Assembly: GCA_025174535.1 (NCBI GenBank)
Contig: JALBUN010000049.1
Coordinates: 248,001-312,000, forward strand
Direction: 5' to 3'
DNA: 64,000 nucleotides
DNA from: Cantharellus purpuraceus
Taxonomy: Eukaryota; Basidiomycota; Agaricomycetes; Cantharellales; Hydnaceae
Shown here piece after piece: positions 47,138-58,755 of this stretch. A model generated the notes under the pieces. The model saw only the letters and a list, made by a program, of their open reading frames with translations. It was not told the DNA's origin and ran no database searches. The first letter of the stretch is position 1. Every line of letters starts with the position of its first letter. Both the position numbers and the translations under genes were made by a program.

Positions 47138-47779
47138 AAATGTTCTCTCTTTTTTCTTCAATTTTTTCTTTCCTTCTTCCTTTCTTCCCACCACCATAGA
47201 ACAAAAATCCTTGGCTACGAACATGCAGTTCGTAAACCAACAACAAATGACTTCAAAAATGTATAGGTCTTCGTTTTAGGTGTGCGTTTTGGTTGAAGTC
47301 AGCCTGCAATCCTTCCATAAAGTCAGAGTTTTTGGCTGCGCGATGGTTGTCTTGCAAATTGCTGACGGTATTCACTCGTGCAATCACATCATGCATTTTC
47401 AGGGAAAAAGTTGCATTGACAAGGCATTCGCACTGTGCGAATGAACGTTACTACGTAGGGCTGCCAAGCTCCTGGTTATCATCCTTTTGGTGTCGGCGTT
47501 TTCCCTTGTTCGCTCACTACTAGGACCATGGTACACTCATTGCCATCCCCCATGATCAATATATCAATAATTATGTTCTGGTGAACAGAATTTCTTGTAA
47601 AGCCATCGCAAAAAAATCTTTAGCGGCATGAAATACAAGATAGCGAAAATGAAAATTCCCCACTGAAAGAGAAGATTGTTTCACACAAGTTTTAAAACGT
47701 CAGTGAGTGTATATTAACTAGCATACCAAAGTGCTAGTATCCGGGGACCATTTCACTGTGAAAGTGACGGCTGCCAGGT
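47138..47779. other. Intergenic region
   Basis: Begins with the T-rich Pol III terminator of the tRNA. No other gene is supported; a tRNA-like stretch near 47735 was examined and rejected. Confidence 0.55.
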
Positions 47780-49566
47780 TCAAACCTGGTCCTTCGGTTC
47801 TTGCATCCTAGCATCCATCTCGTCTATTAGAAACTCCTCCGTGTCAGATGGTGTCAAAGTAGTGACAGGTTGACCCAGTGACACGACAAAGCTATCCATG
47901 TTTGGCATGATGGAGCCCGAAGAGTAACTGGTGGGCTTGGTCGAAAACACAGTGGTTTTTGAAACCTCTTCGCGAAGATTGAGGACTGCACGGAGAGATG
48001 TCAGTGCCATTTCGATAGGTTGTTAAGGATGGAGGGTGTACCGAGACGGTTGACCATGATTACTGTGATGCTGCGTCCAGAGAAGGCGTCAGTCGATGCA
48101 TTGGTAAGGGTGTGCATGCGTAAGTAACGCACACGTTGTTGAAGGTCCAGTTGAGGGTCACGAAATTTGACTGTGAGAATTGTACATGAGTGTGTGAGTG
48201 GAGACGGAGTAGAGTGAGAATCATACAGTGACGGCAGTCTAGAGAATGATTCCTTGAGTGAGAAAGCAGTAGATAATAGAGGCGTACGCACCCAGAATAG
48301 CAGAAAATTAAGTAACTTAGCGGTGAACATTACACTATCGTGATATACCGTTATGGCTCTGTAATAAAAACACAAGGGAAAAGGCATCTCACGCAAAGTA
48401 GATGAGGCCTGCCAGTATGACAAAGTTGTTAGTGAGCCATCGTGCACACGACAAACACGTACCGTCCCGGAGAAATAACAAGGTCAGGGGCATCTTGAGA
48501 CCAGACCTGCGCAACATAACGGTACGATATGTTGTCAGGCCAAATACCACGGTGTCGAAGACGGCTGCGGCTCCCCAAAGCCAAGCGAATCCTAAGGTCA
48601 TGTCAATGCCATCATGGGACAGAGTGTGTGCATATTAAAAGCCTACGATTGACCCTACATGGAGAGCATTAACAAACATAAGCAAGGTCTGGTTCTCACG
48701 TACAGCTTGTCCGGGACAGTCACGATACATCCCGAACCTTGAGGAAGACCAGGAGCACGAACAACTGCATCGGATGCCCACTACAAACCGCAGTAAGTTG
48801 GGGCGTGAGAGTAAACCGGGAGGACGTACACCTCCCAGCATAAGCTGTACGATGTACATTGGTAAGAGAAGTAGAAGCAGCTTGAAGCTTCTGCTATACA
48901 AGGCAAATAGTCGTATGATCACGATTACTAAATATGATTTATGATCGCACTGCCATTCAACTGTGTATAGAACTTACTGCCTAGTATGGCTTCACTGATT
49001 AGTGCGGCGATGAATGGAAAGGACTTGAAACCCTCGCATCTGGAGTCCTGGAATCACTAAGGGACGGCACCATTGATCGAAATGTAACTGACGTCTAATG
49101 AGGGCAAGGATTAACGTCTTTCTTGACCAACTATTGCTGTTACTTACCTCTGCGTCCCAAAATGGGCCAAATACACCTACAAGATGATAAGATTAGATAT
49201 ACACCAGGAAGATATAGCAGTACGCACTGACAAGGACAACTGTATACACAAGTGGTGGATAGTACCGATTCTGATGTTACCATGTGAGGAGAGACAATTG
49301 CATTATACATGCAGATCCATACCAACAAAAACAAGACAGTGGGTCCTGTAACTGGCCGCCTCCACATCCTTTTAACCTCTAAATCCAAAGTAAGAAAATA
49401 GTCAAAGTAAAGAGTGACTTTCATGGAATAATTATTAGAATGGGTCCAGACCCCTAAAGTCACTAGCGTACATACCAACAGAAGCCAACAAGTAGTATTT
49501 TGAAGCCAATAGATGCGTGACTGTCTGGGCATCGAACACATGCTCTACCGCCTGCGGCGTGGCCAT
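47780..49566 (-). CDS. DUF6533-type multi-pass membrane protein
   Basis: Start ATG at 49566 (MATPQAVEHVFDAQTVTHLL). The second exon carries TLYFDYFLTLDLEVKRMWRR and then VTGPTVLFLLNRYYPPLVYT across an intron, the hallmark of the DUF6533 family common in mushrooms. Further exons add hydrophobic segments: FPFIAALISEAILG, IVIIRLFALYSRSF KLLLLLLP, and AWLWGAAAVFDTVVFGLTTY. About seven membrane helices are expected. The C-terminal tail is hydrophilic, ending DEMDARMQEPKDQV with a TGA at 47782-47780. At least ten exons, some very short. Family function is unknown; a receptor-like plasma-membrane role has been speculated for such families. It occurs here as a single copy. Confidence 0.82.
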
Positions 49567-50645
49567 AACTGTATAAAATCGGAAAAACGGATAATGAGCG
49601 TGACCTGCACATTGACCGTCGTTAGCTCTCGCCGCTAGAGCCAGCAGGCCTACTCACCAGAGTTCAAACGTCACGGTCCACAACCCAAAAACCTGGCAAT
49701 GTGCGAGAAAGAGAAAGGGAGAAAGGAGGGATGGTCGCTAATTTCTGTGAGCTCCATTAGGCAGTGTTTGGCATCAACAACCTCAGCACACACTGTATAG
49801 TGGATCGCAGCCCAAGCGGCTATGGAGCGATGGGATCAAAGTAGCCGAAATATCGGCGTACTCAGTGCATTCGGCATCTGCATCATGCGTTAATGCATCA
49901 GGCCCAGGATCTAAGTTGTCAGTGATCCGGACTCTCCTCAGTCCTGTACTACTTTCAACTGCCTGGAGTAAGGAAACAAGAATGTACTCAGGATAGGCCG
50001 AGGCCCGTAGCATAGTCCCAAAGGCGAGATAGGACTGCTTTAACAGAACCTGCAATGCGCTCGCCAAGCGGCAATAGATCCTAAGCGCAAGACTGTGACT
50101 CAGCTCCATGGTAAGTGCGACCCAAAGCCAAACAAGCTTGTGAGCAGTCGGAGAAACCGGGCCGCGAAGATGCTTAGCGCAGCTCAGTAGAAACGACGAT
50201 CTACTACCTACGATAATGGAGACATTCAACGTTGTGATTCACAAGTGGTGCTGACGCAGATACTTTGCACATGCGGCTTGAATCTCCTGATATTGTGCTC
50301 CCGAGTTGGTTTCGGAGATTCCCTACGCTGTGTACAGCCTCACAGCAGCACCCTTCACCTTCAACGGGGTCTTTCTCAGGCTATTTCAGCACTGCTGCTG
50401 TGACTGCATGAACGTCTGCTGTTTTGGTTTGCGCGGTTTCTGCTGTGTTAGACATAGCGTTCGACAGCCAATTGACTAATAATAGAGCTTCAACGGTCCG
50501 CAGGGCAGTCTTTACGTTCATTTCTTTCTATGTCCGATCAACTGTCAACTAACGTCACGGCTTGGTGAGAATCACGACTGTTTAGTCATCCTGTTTAGTC
50601 AGCATTGTTTTTTTCTACACGCTCATAAACCCTACCGTGTAGGGA
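49567..50645. other. Divergent intergenic region
   Basis: Should contain promoters of the DUF6533 gene and of the phosphatase. A 148-codon minus-strand frame at 49783-50229 (MNVSIIVGSRSSFLLS...) has no recognised motif and may be chance; it is noted but not called. Confidence 0.5.
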
Positions 50646-51818
50646 ATGTCTCAACCATCTTGGCTTCAAACGTCTTTTCAGCAGTCAAAGCTTATTGCAG
50701 TTCTGCAGATTTTGGAATCGCGCGAACTATCTCGGAAATCAGCCAGAGCTGCGCGTAATGACCTTGACAACCGTCAACATCTCGACGAGTCTCGTATTCC
50801 CTCCACGCTCAGCGACTACTATTCGTGCACCGTGGGACAGGACCCTCTTTATAGGCGACACAACAGGTACCAAGCCCTCGAGCCTTATGATAGGACGATG
50901 GTTCTTGTACCTGCACCAGCCCGTCGCCAGATAAACTTTGAAGCTCAAGACATGCTATCTGAAGCAGGGAGGCATCGATATCTGAACGCAAATTGGGTGC
51001 GCGAGTCGGCCGGTGGAAAATGGTGGATTGCTGGCCAAGCGCCGCTTCCGAATACCATACATGCCTTTTTGACACCTTGCATGTCCCCAGTAACGCCACC
51101 TTCCACTATCAGCGCGATACCCGCCCCATTTTCGCCTATGCGACGAGTGCACACAATTGTCCAGCTCACCCCCTTACTTGAAGGGGGCCGACGCAGGGCC
51201 CATCCTTACTTTCCTGTATCACCGCAACAGAGTATAATCGTCAACACAGAACTTGGTTGTGATGTGCCACCTATTCATGTTTACAATGACCGCGAGGAGG
51301 TGGTTTCGAATGCGGAATGTGTCAAGACCGATTTACGTCTACGATGGGGTGATGAATCTATAGGAGATCAGGATGAATACAAAGTTACGCATTTGCTCTA
51401 CACCGCCTGGCCGGATTTTGGAGTACCAAAGGATAATCGCTCCATCCTGCGCTTTGCGCAACTGGTAGAGCGCTTGAACAATCGCCACCTTACTCACCCG
51501 GTTGATGACCCAAATGCATCCCCACCTATCCTCGTACACTGCTCAGCAGGTGTTGGGCGGACAGGATCATTCCTCGCATTGTCTTCCCTTCTTCGTGCAT
51601 ATTCCCTTCTTTCTTCTCCCCGCTCCTTATCCCCAAGACCTTTAATGGCACCCCCCCTTCCGGCGTCTCCCCTCGGACCCCTTCCACCCGATTTAGACGA
51701 TGATCTGATTGCAACAGAGATTGACGCCTTGAGAGAGCAACGGCAATCAATGGTGGAAAGACCGGAGCAGGTTTTATGGGTTTACAAAGCTTTGTATGAC
51801 GCGTTTACAGAGTCATAA
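50646..51818 (+). CDS. Protein tyrosine phosphatase, single exon
   Basis: An uninterrupted 390-codon frame from ATG 50646 to the TAA at 51816-51818. The classical PTP domain is complete: the RYQALEPYDRTMV region, then YLNANWV (substrate-recognition loop), the WPD loop TAWPDFGVP, and the catalytic P-loop HCSAGVGRTG with nucleophile Cys and Arg. A Pro/Ser-rich insert of about 40 residues follows the P-loop (SSPRSLSPRPLMAPPLP), and the C-terminal helix has QVLWVYKALYDAF. The active site is intact, so it should dephosphorylate phosphotyrosine in signalling proteins, for instance MAP kinases. It is the only long gene in the window without introns. Confidence 0.95.
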   Translation: MSQPSWLQTSFQQSKLIAVLQILESRELSRKSARAARNDLDNRQHLDESRIPSTLSDYYSCTVGQDPLYRRHNRYQALEPYDRTMVLVPAPARRQINFEAQDMLSEAGRHRYLNANWVRESAGGKWWIAGQAPLPNTIHAFLTPCMSPVTPPSTISAIPAPFSPMRRVHTIVQLTPLLEGGRRRAHPYFPVSPQQSIIVNTELGCDVPPIHVYNDREEVVSNAECVKTDLRLRWGDESIGDQDEYKVTHLLYTAWPDFGVPKDNRSILRFAQLVERLNNRHLTHPVDDPNASPPILVHCSAGVGRTGSFLALSSLLRAYSLLSSPRSLSPRPLMAPPLPASPLGPLPPDLDDDLIATEIDALREQRQSMVERPEQVLWVYKALYDAFTES

Positions 51819-53100
51819 CGATTTCGATGTTTGAATGGCATGGAGGCATGGTCAAGTGCGTCTTTTACGGTCAATTTTCTTGGTTGTGGGGAAAACTACT
51901 CGAGTTTTGTAATTCTTCAATGGCCCCGTGTGCAAGTGATATCATCTTTTCTACCTATCTCAGGTACAAAGCCCCATTTGCCTCGTATGACAACCATCGG
52001 TCTCCTACTAGTAAGCAGGTCAAGAGAAGGTGACCTCCACGTCGGATTAATTCGTATCGATATATCTTAAGCAGTTAGTGCACTTGAGCCTTCTTTGTCT
52101 ATGTGGGACCTTGTGGGCCATCCCTGCGCCTCACCGTAAACAGTTTTGTTTAGCAACACTCCACCGCCGTTGGTATGAACATGAGGATATTACCAAATTC
52201 ACCGATTCAGGTGTGGATGACCAGGTCCTCCTATAGTCACCGATCCTCTCCTCAAACATGCAATTCTCCGCTGCCGTCCTTAGGTGTTTTCAGTCTGGCC
52301 ACAAAATGGCGTGGCTTATTGTGCGCACAAGGACTGGTGCATTCTGTCTCTCATGTTTTACTGAAGTCTCCCTCATCTTTCTTTGTCCATGTGGGAGTTA
52401 TTTTGCCATCCCCATGCCTTAAGCGTTTTTATTTTTTCTCCGCCACAGCCTCTCGGCTCCCTCCTACTGTCTCCACATTGACCTAGCTCCATCACTGACC
52501 TAGCTCCATCACTCACCTGCTGCTGCTACACATCTAGTACCCACAAGTTGGATATTCATTGTCCTTGTTCGCCATGGTCTTCAGAGTTTCTATGCGTTAT
52601 CTGTACTCTGCGTGGATTCTCATACTATATCAGGGCGTGTATCGTCTTTATGTTCAGCGCTAAAAAGTTAAAACATCCGTCATAATTAATGCATCACTCT
52701 ACACCGTGCCTATGTGTCAACTCTCCCATCTGTCCATCAATTGCGTATCCGAGTGCGCTACATGCCGCTCCCCTGTAAGTAATTCCAGACTCGCGTTCAA
52801 CGTCACCCATGACTGGTAATCACTGATCACTGATTAATCATTACTACACCCTCGGACGTCGTTTGCTTTGGCAGCTCAACGTCCACATGATAGCCAGGAA
52901 TCTCTGTCAAACATCTCACAAGTGGTTACAAACACGTCAGTCGCGTATACAGCCACTTACGCCTACCAGATGGGTACATAACTACGCACGTATGGGCATC
53001 GCTCTACAGTTTCCCCTCATTGCCTCCTTCTCTCTTTTATTTTCGCCTTCAAGCTCAGCGCAGAGCGCATTTACTTCTTTATCCTCTGGGATCCACCTCC
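51819..53100. other. Intergenic region, no gene supported
   Basis: 1.3 kb between the phosphatase and the secreted repeat protein. Short frames only. tgacctagctccatcac is directly repeated near 52480-52515. Confidence 0.55.
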
Positions 53101-56100
53101 ATGATTTCGATGATCTACTCTCTTTTACTTCTCTTGGTCTTAGCGCCTACCTATGTCTCAGCAGCCAATGACTGGTCCGTCCCATGTGTTTCTGGGAGCT
53201 GTTCTTGGGATACGGGTGATGGGAAAACAACCGCCTACTCGTCCATGGCCATTGTACGTTACGCCGAAATATCTATTGTTACTACAAAACACATATACAC
53301 CTTTTTTCTAGGGAGGAACCAATGTACTAATTAGTGACATTACCCCCGCAGCTGGCTGGAATATACAGGGCTGTGACCCCAATTGGGCTAATGGATCTCA
53401 CACAGTTCAGATGACGTGCTCTGGTCCGTCAAACTCGACCAAGTACTGTGGGCATGTTTACGAAGGCGGAGCGGAGAACACAATTGTTCGTCTTCCAGAA
53501 AACGTCGTACCGTTCAACATTAGTTCTAAATGTACGTGACTGATGTAATCCCTTTCCATAGTGTGGAAAGGGCCCTTTTGCTCGTATTGTGTCTGCCACC
53601 AACAAGACCGATTCCATTGCCAGACGTATCGCCAACTCTAATACAAACGCTACGATCTCTGGCACACATATCGCTATGCTTGATTATAATTTCGGCCAAA
53701 TCCCAACATCGTAAATTCAAATTTAAATCTGAATAAAATATGGCCTTACCCGACCTTATTAGACGAGGCAAAGCTACATTTGCCATCACATCGACTAATT
53801 TGAAAGGGCAACCTGGTGTCTCGAAGCGTGGACTCGAAGCACTTAGAGGACGGGGAAGAGCTGGAGAGCTTCACCGAAGGCGATTTGCATCGTTGACGGG
53901 TTTGTTTAATGTTTCTCTGGTCTTTGTACGTCATGGGTTCTGATGAACTTCCAGGCAGAGCAGGTCTGTCTAGATTATAGCTTGGAAAAGTGTCCTAGAC
54001 CTTGACGGCCTTGAAGGTGGCAGTTTCATCGGTAATGCGGCTTCGGTCGTGACTTCTGCTGCTGGAAGTGGTGGGTGGTTCTTCATATGCCAACTGATTT
54101 CGAACTATGTTGTAACTTGTGTACGTGTTTTAGCTGCGTCTGCTATTGGTAGTGCAGTCTCTAGCGGTGAGTTATCAACCCCAAAGAAGCTGTTTTTGAA
54201 TTGTTACCTACCATGATATTTTCTCAGCAAACACAATTGACAAGACTCTCAATTCTGGCCAACTCACACCAGTCAACTTCAACCAGGACGTTACTCTTTT
54301 TGACAAATCGATCTCCTGCAGTTCTGGGGACGTTTCCGGAAATGCAGAACTCAAGATTGTGAGAAATATCTACGGTGTTGTATCCTCCTGATTTACCATG
54401 TTTATGTTCTTCAGGATGTTGACGGCAAAGTTGATGTAACTATGGCATTTGGCGTCACAGTGGTGGTGCGTTCATTCGCAGGATATTTAGGAATACTTGG
54501 CAGATGATTTCCACAGGGAACAATTGTACCGCCACAGCTTACTGACTTTTCCGTCAATGCTAGTGAGGATAAAAATGTAGAATTGATGAACGCACCTGAC
54601 ATGTATATTCGCGTCTTTAGATTTGGGTGGCAGCACTAGTGCGACTTTCAACGTTGCTGCAACGGCAGACGTGCGTGAATGCGAATGAGCTTGCGTCCTT
54701 TTTTTTCTGAAATTTTTTTCCAGGGGACGTTTGACACAGGAGCTGTTCCGCTTTTCAAGTCGGGCCTCCCTGGTCTTTCTATTCCTAGGTCTGTTTTGGC
54801 TCTGTTCGTCCATCACATTTGATGAGCTGGATATCTTGTTTTCAGTGTCATTACTCTTGGGCCCGAATTTTCGATCAATGGTCAAGTCAACATTGACCTA
54901 CAAGCTGAAGCTAAACTCGCCATCGTAGCGGCTTGGGATTTCCCCAACATCAACATGGTTTTCCCGCAAGAGAAAGGTGCATCGACTGGAGATGCGACCG
55001 TCTCGGGGACCAACAATCGTGAATATCCCCAGCTGTGATGATCGACATGCTCATTCTCACCTGTCTAATAGCTTTACAGCTCAGTGCAGACCCAAGTGTC
55101 GATGTCTCCGGTACGGTAACTGCTCATATCATACCTCGCGTGAGTTATGCTAGTATCGCATCCCAATCCTGAATCCTGAATAAAATCAAATGAGATAGAT
55201 TGACTTCGGTATCGACCTCTTCAGTGGCTCTGACAAGGCCTCGGTAAGCAATGGTTCATGCACACCATCGCTCATTGCAGGGCTCATTGCGCTGTTAAGG
55301 TTTTTATTGACGCGGATATTTCTGCGAGTCTCAAAATGGAGGTGACTGCTTCAGCGACCGTGAACAACACCGACACAGCAACCAGTTCAACAGATAGCGC
55401 AACTAGCACCACTTCTACTTCAGCGATTGCAAACAGCACTGACACGGCAACAGGTTTCACTGACAGTGCTACTAGCACCACGGATGCTACCGCTAGCACT
55501 GCTGCTGCTGAAACAGGTACCACTGATTCCGCAGCTATTGCCGCAAACACAACGCTAAGTGATGCAAGCGTGAGCACCACCGACACGAGCGGTGTCACCT
55601 CAAGTACGGATAATCCACTATCGACGTCAACTGATAATTCTCTAGCTACGCCAACCATTGATCCTCTGTCTCAATCAACCGACAGTTCTCTAGCTACCTC
55701 GACCCTCGACCCTCTCTCTACATCAACCGATAGTTTATTGGCTACCCCAACCGTTGATCCCCTCTCCACATCAACCGATGACCCTCTAGCTACCCCAACC
55801 ACTGATCCTCTCGCCTCGCCAACCGATGATCCCCTGGCTACCCCAACCACTGATCCTCTCGCCTCGCCAACCGATGATCCCTTAGCTACCCCGACCGATG
55901 ATCCCTTAGCTACCCCTACCGATGATCCTCTTGCCTCGCCGACCGATGATCCCTTAGCTACCCCGACCGATGATCCCTTAGCTACCCCCACCGATGATCC
56001 TCTTGCCTCGCCGACCGATGATCCCTTAGCTACCCCCACCGATGATCCTCTTGCCTCGCCGACCGATGATCCCTTAGCTGCCCCCACCGATGATCCCTTT

Positions 56101-56633
56101 GCTGCCCCCACCGATGATCCCCTCGCTTCACCAACAGACGATTCTTTCGAAGATCCTCCATTACCAACTGACGACGGGTATGTTATACTGCGCAGTCTCT
56201 TAGAATTTATCTGAGATTGTCATACTTAGCTCTGGCGATGTCACCGACGACAGCGGCTTTAGGAGACGATCCGGGCCAGTTCTCGGCAGTCGGGACACTT
56301 CCAGCTCTCTTAACGGCTGCATCACGCTCAGCGGCGGGATAGCTATCAATGGAGGCTTACAAGGCTCCTTGGCACCATTCATCAACAGTCAACAGACATT
56401 CCCCATCTTCTCTAAGGATGTCCAATTGTTCCAGGTAGTTACAAAATAGCATCAGCCTTTTTGGTGGTGGCTTACCCGTGCCTTCATAGAAATGCCTAAA
56501 TGGTCCTGCAGATGGCTCTGCCACAGGACAACGCAGACGCAGAGGTTCCAGCGTCGCACGTCGCGCTGGCGACACGTCAGGATTGGCCTGCCCTACGAAG
56601 GGTGTTGTGTCAGCACTTACGTCGATCATTTAA
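53101..56633 (+). CDS. Large secreted protein with central TDDPLATP repeats
   Basis: Start ATG at 53101 gives a signal peptide (MISMIYSLLLLLVLAP). The first part resembles secreted fungal adhesin-like proteins: CVSGSCSWDTGDG, HVYEGGAENTIVRLPEN, CGKGPFARIVSATNKTDSIA. Possible kexin sites follow (SKRGLEALRGRGR, HRRRF). A region of beta-type Gly/Ser/Val-rich exons runs about 53980-55250. Then comes a Thr/Ser-rich stretch with 23 octapeptide repeats (55606-56157), and a C-terminal part with GCITLSGGIAINGGLQGSL, GQRRRRGSS and SALTSII before the TAA at 56631-56633. More than a dozen short exons. The splice joining near 53500-53560 is uncertain. No enzyme motif; likely a wall or matrix protein. Confidence 0.78.
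55606..56157 (+). repeat. 24-bp coding minisatellite, 23 units (TDDPLATP type)
   Basis: Exactly 552 bp, 23 in-frame 24-bp units encoding octapeptides of pattern T-x-D-P-L-x-x-P/S. The first seven units are diverged (TDNPLSTS, TIDPLSQS, TLDPLSTS). The last fifteen are nearly uniform TDDPLATP or TDDPLASP, with blocks repeating in higher order. This gradient suggests recent expansion at the 3' side. Confidence 0.95.
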
Positions 56634-57015
56634 TCGGCGAGAGTGTTGTGGGATAAATATACTGGACCACTTGATTTCCCCAATTTACGTTACCCAGCCA
56701 CCGCCACTAAGACGAGGAGCTCGTGTAATTTGTGCGCTTCTAAGGCAGATCTATAGAGTCTAGATGGATTTATATGAATCTTCTCCAACTGCAAGATAAC
56801 CCTAAAGGACTGAGGGGACGTCCAGGGTCGGAAATCTTTATCACTGGTGCATCTCACAGTTGTGTGAATTGAGTCAACAAGGTAGAATAACAATTATAAC
56901 TGCAGAGCTCCGTCATAACAATTTCCAAGGCAAGTAAGAAGAAGAAACTAGTAATTACATAACGCCAGGATAATGCCGGGGACTGATGCACCGGGGATTA
57001 AATATTCAATCCGCG
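56634..57015. other. Intergenic region
   Basis: Between two plus-strand genes; presumed promoter of the NR2C2AP-like gene. Nothing else is seen. Confidence 0.55.
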
Positions 57016-57574
57016 ATGGCTGCATCACTCATCACACCAGACACCAAGGTGAAGTGAGAATCCGATATTATCCTCAAATTCTGGCTATGTTTGACCAACA
57101 CTGTTAGAGTGAGTTCGACATTGGACAAATCAGTCGGAAAGGTGCACTTGACGGATGGTAGTGTGGAGACGTGTTGGACATCAGCCCAGGTTTGTAACTT
57201 AGTTGATCTGTATCGCTGAAGATATTTAGGTAGTATGATAATAGGGGTCCCCTCAGTATATACAGCTATCTTTCCCTAATCCCGTCACACCTACCAAGAT
57301 TAAGCTTACTTTCCAAGGTGGTTTCGTCGGCATTCGTTGTGCAGTTCATGCGATTACATACACTCCTGATCAGTCTGGCGAGTGGCATCTCATGACTTAT
57401 ATCTTCCCAGAAGACGTCAATCGTAGGCAAATATTCGATATACCGATTCCCAACGAAAAAGTGTCTAAAGTGGTGGGCCAGATCAAGCTGGTATTCGAAG
57501 AGAGTTCTGATTTCTTCGGTCGGATAACGGTTTATGATCTTGATTTGGAGGGCTATATCTATCCACATTCATAA
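57016..57574 (+). CDS. NR2C2AP-like protein (discoidin-type fold)
   Basis: Three exons (57016-57053, 57108-57189, 57257-57574) sum to 438 nt, giving 145 aa. MAASLITPDTKVKVSSTLDK starts at 57016. GKVHLTDGSVETCWTSAQ followed by YIQLSFPNPVTPTKIKLTFQ and GGFVGIRC match the small eukaryotic family named after human nuclear receptor 2C2-associated protein (TRA16), a galactose-binding/F5-8C-like beta fold. The whole family length is about 140 residues, so the gene is complete. Its function in fungi is unknown; fungi lack the nuclear receptor, so the human name should not be read as a role. Confidence 0.82.
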
Positions 57575-58755
57575 TTAATGGAGTTGCTAGAGATGTTACT
57601 TCGGCCCGTGATGATTGATGAACACCTAAACTCATGCTCCCAACACTTTTACACAGAAGCCATCATGAGCTCTCCTACGTGTAGTTATGAAATTCACGGG
57701 AGCATGACTCGATCATCATGGTCTCAGGTGGTTACTCACTTTGAATCCCCAGTCATCGTCTTCATTGTCCCTGGTAAGGTCTAATATGGTGGCTAAGCTG
57801 GATGCGTCAAAGGTACCCCTTGCCTGATACATGTAGCGATACAATAATGCATTTCTGTATCCCATCCAACCTCATCGAGTGCCGCACTGGAAAAATACAG
57901 TAGTACTAGAGTTCATTGCCTGTGAAGTTACACGGGCAACAAGATTGACCGAGTGATCTTACCGGTACCACCTGGTCCATCATTATACCTGCAGATAACA
58001 GAAACAAATCTAACTCTAAATGTAATATGCCTAATGTCTCCATGTATATTGTCTGCAAGTACTATTACTGTAAAGGGGAGAAAGAATGTGATGTTATAGC
58101 AACAGCTCCATATTCTGTCACGTGTTACCTACTCACATTAATATTCTTTTCATAGTCCTTGCCACGTAGTGTGTTTGAACGCATCTGAATGCTCCTGATG
58201 CACTTGGAGAATTCCAAAGTGATAGTATTAAGTGGGGCTACGTCAATTTAGCTGGAAGATACGTAAAAATGAAGTGGACCAGACGTAGCGTCTGGGCAAC
58301 TGTGAACAGAAAACCACATAGTGACCTTACAGTATAGTAAGCTAGTCACGGCCACAGCCTCGCGAAGAGCTTGTCCTTGGGAGTCCCGCAGACTCATAAG
58401 CTTCAAAGTCAAATTGACGAGTAAGGAATAGGAGAGTTGCGTGGCATTTGTTATCGGGTTCCAGTTATAGATTGATCACAGGAGCAGCGGGAGGGTGCTA
58501 CCGCGTTCATCATCGTCTTCGTTTTGTCGCTGGTCGCCGCTTTTCAACTCCGCGTGCGAGCTGGTCGTGTCTGCCGTTGCGGCTACCCCTATACACTCTC
58601 TGGCCTGTCTCACCTGTGTATTTCGTCTGCTACCCCAAGCAGTTCCAACGGTACCCGACCGACCATATCTCGCACACTGGAGGGTGTTACTCAACTTGCG
58701 TTGTGCGGAGTGACCTTATACCCACTTGATTTTATCGACAGAGAACGCGAAAAAC
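57575..58755. other. Intergenic region, kinase promoter side
   Basis: 1.2 kb upstream of the STE20-like kinase. Frames at 57578-57784 and 58448-58862 show no motif. The last 300 bases may be 5' untranslated sequence of the kinase. Confidence 0.5.

Noticed and set aside
47733..47806. tRNA-like stretch with ccaggttcaaacctgg resembling a T-arm
   Set aside because: The acceptor has a mismatch, the anticodon stem pairs only partly and no loop gives both T33 and a sound anticodon. The end overlaps the last codons of the DUF6533 gene.
49783..50229. 148-codon minus-strand open frame
   Set aside because: No motif, no signal peptide or splice-consistent extension. It lies in a divergent promoter region and could be chance.
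53526..53562. 30-bp intron gtacgt...ccatag in the secreted repeat gene
   Set aside because: Too short for splicing, and it shifts to a frame that stops soon. A donor further upstream gives CGKGPFARIVSATNK and keeps the frame open.
55671..56111. 146-codon minus-strand frame of VGVAKGSS-type repeats
   Set aside because: It is the antisense shadow of the 24-bp minisatellite in the plus-strand secreted protein.
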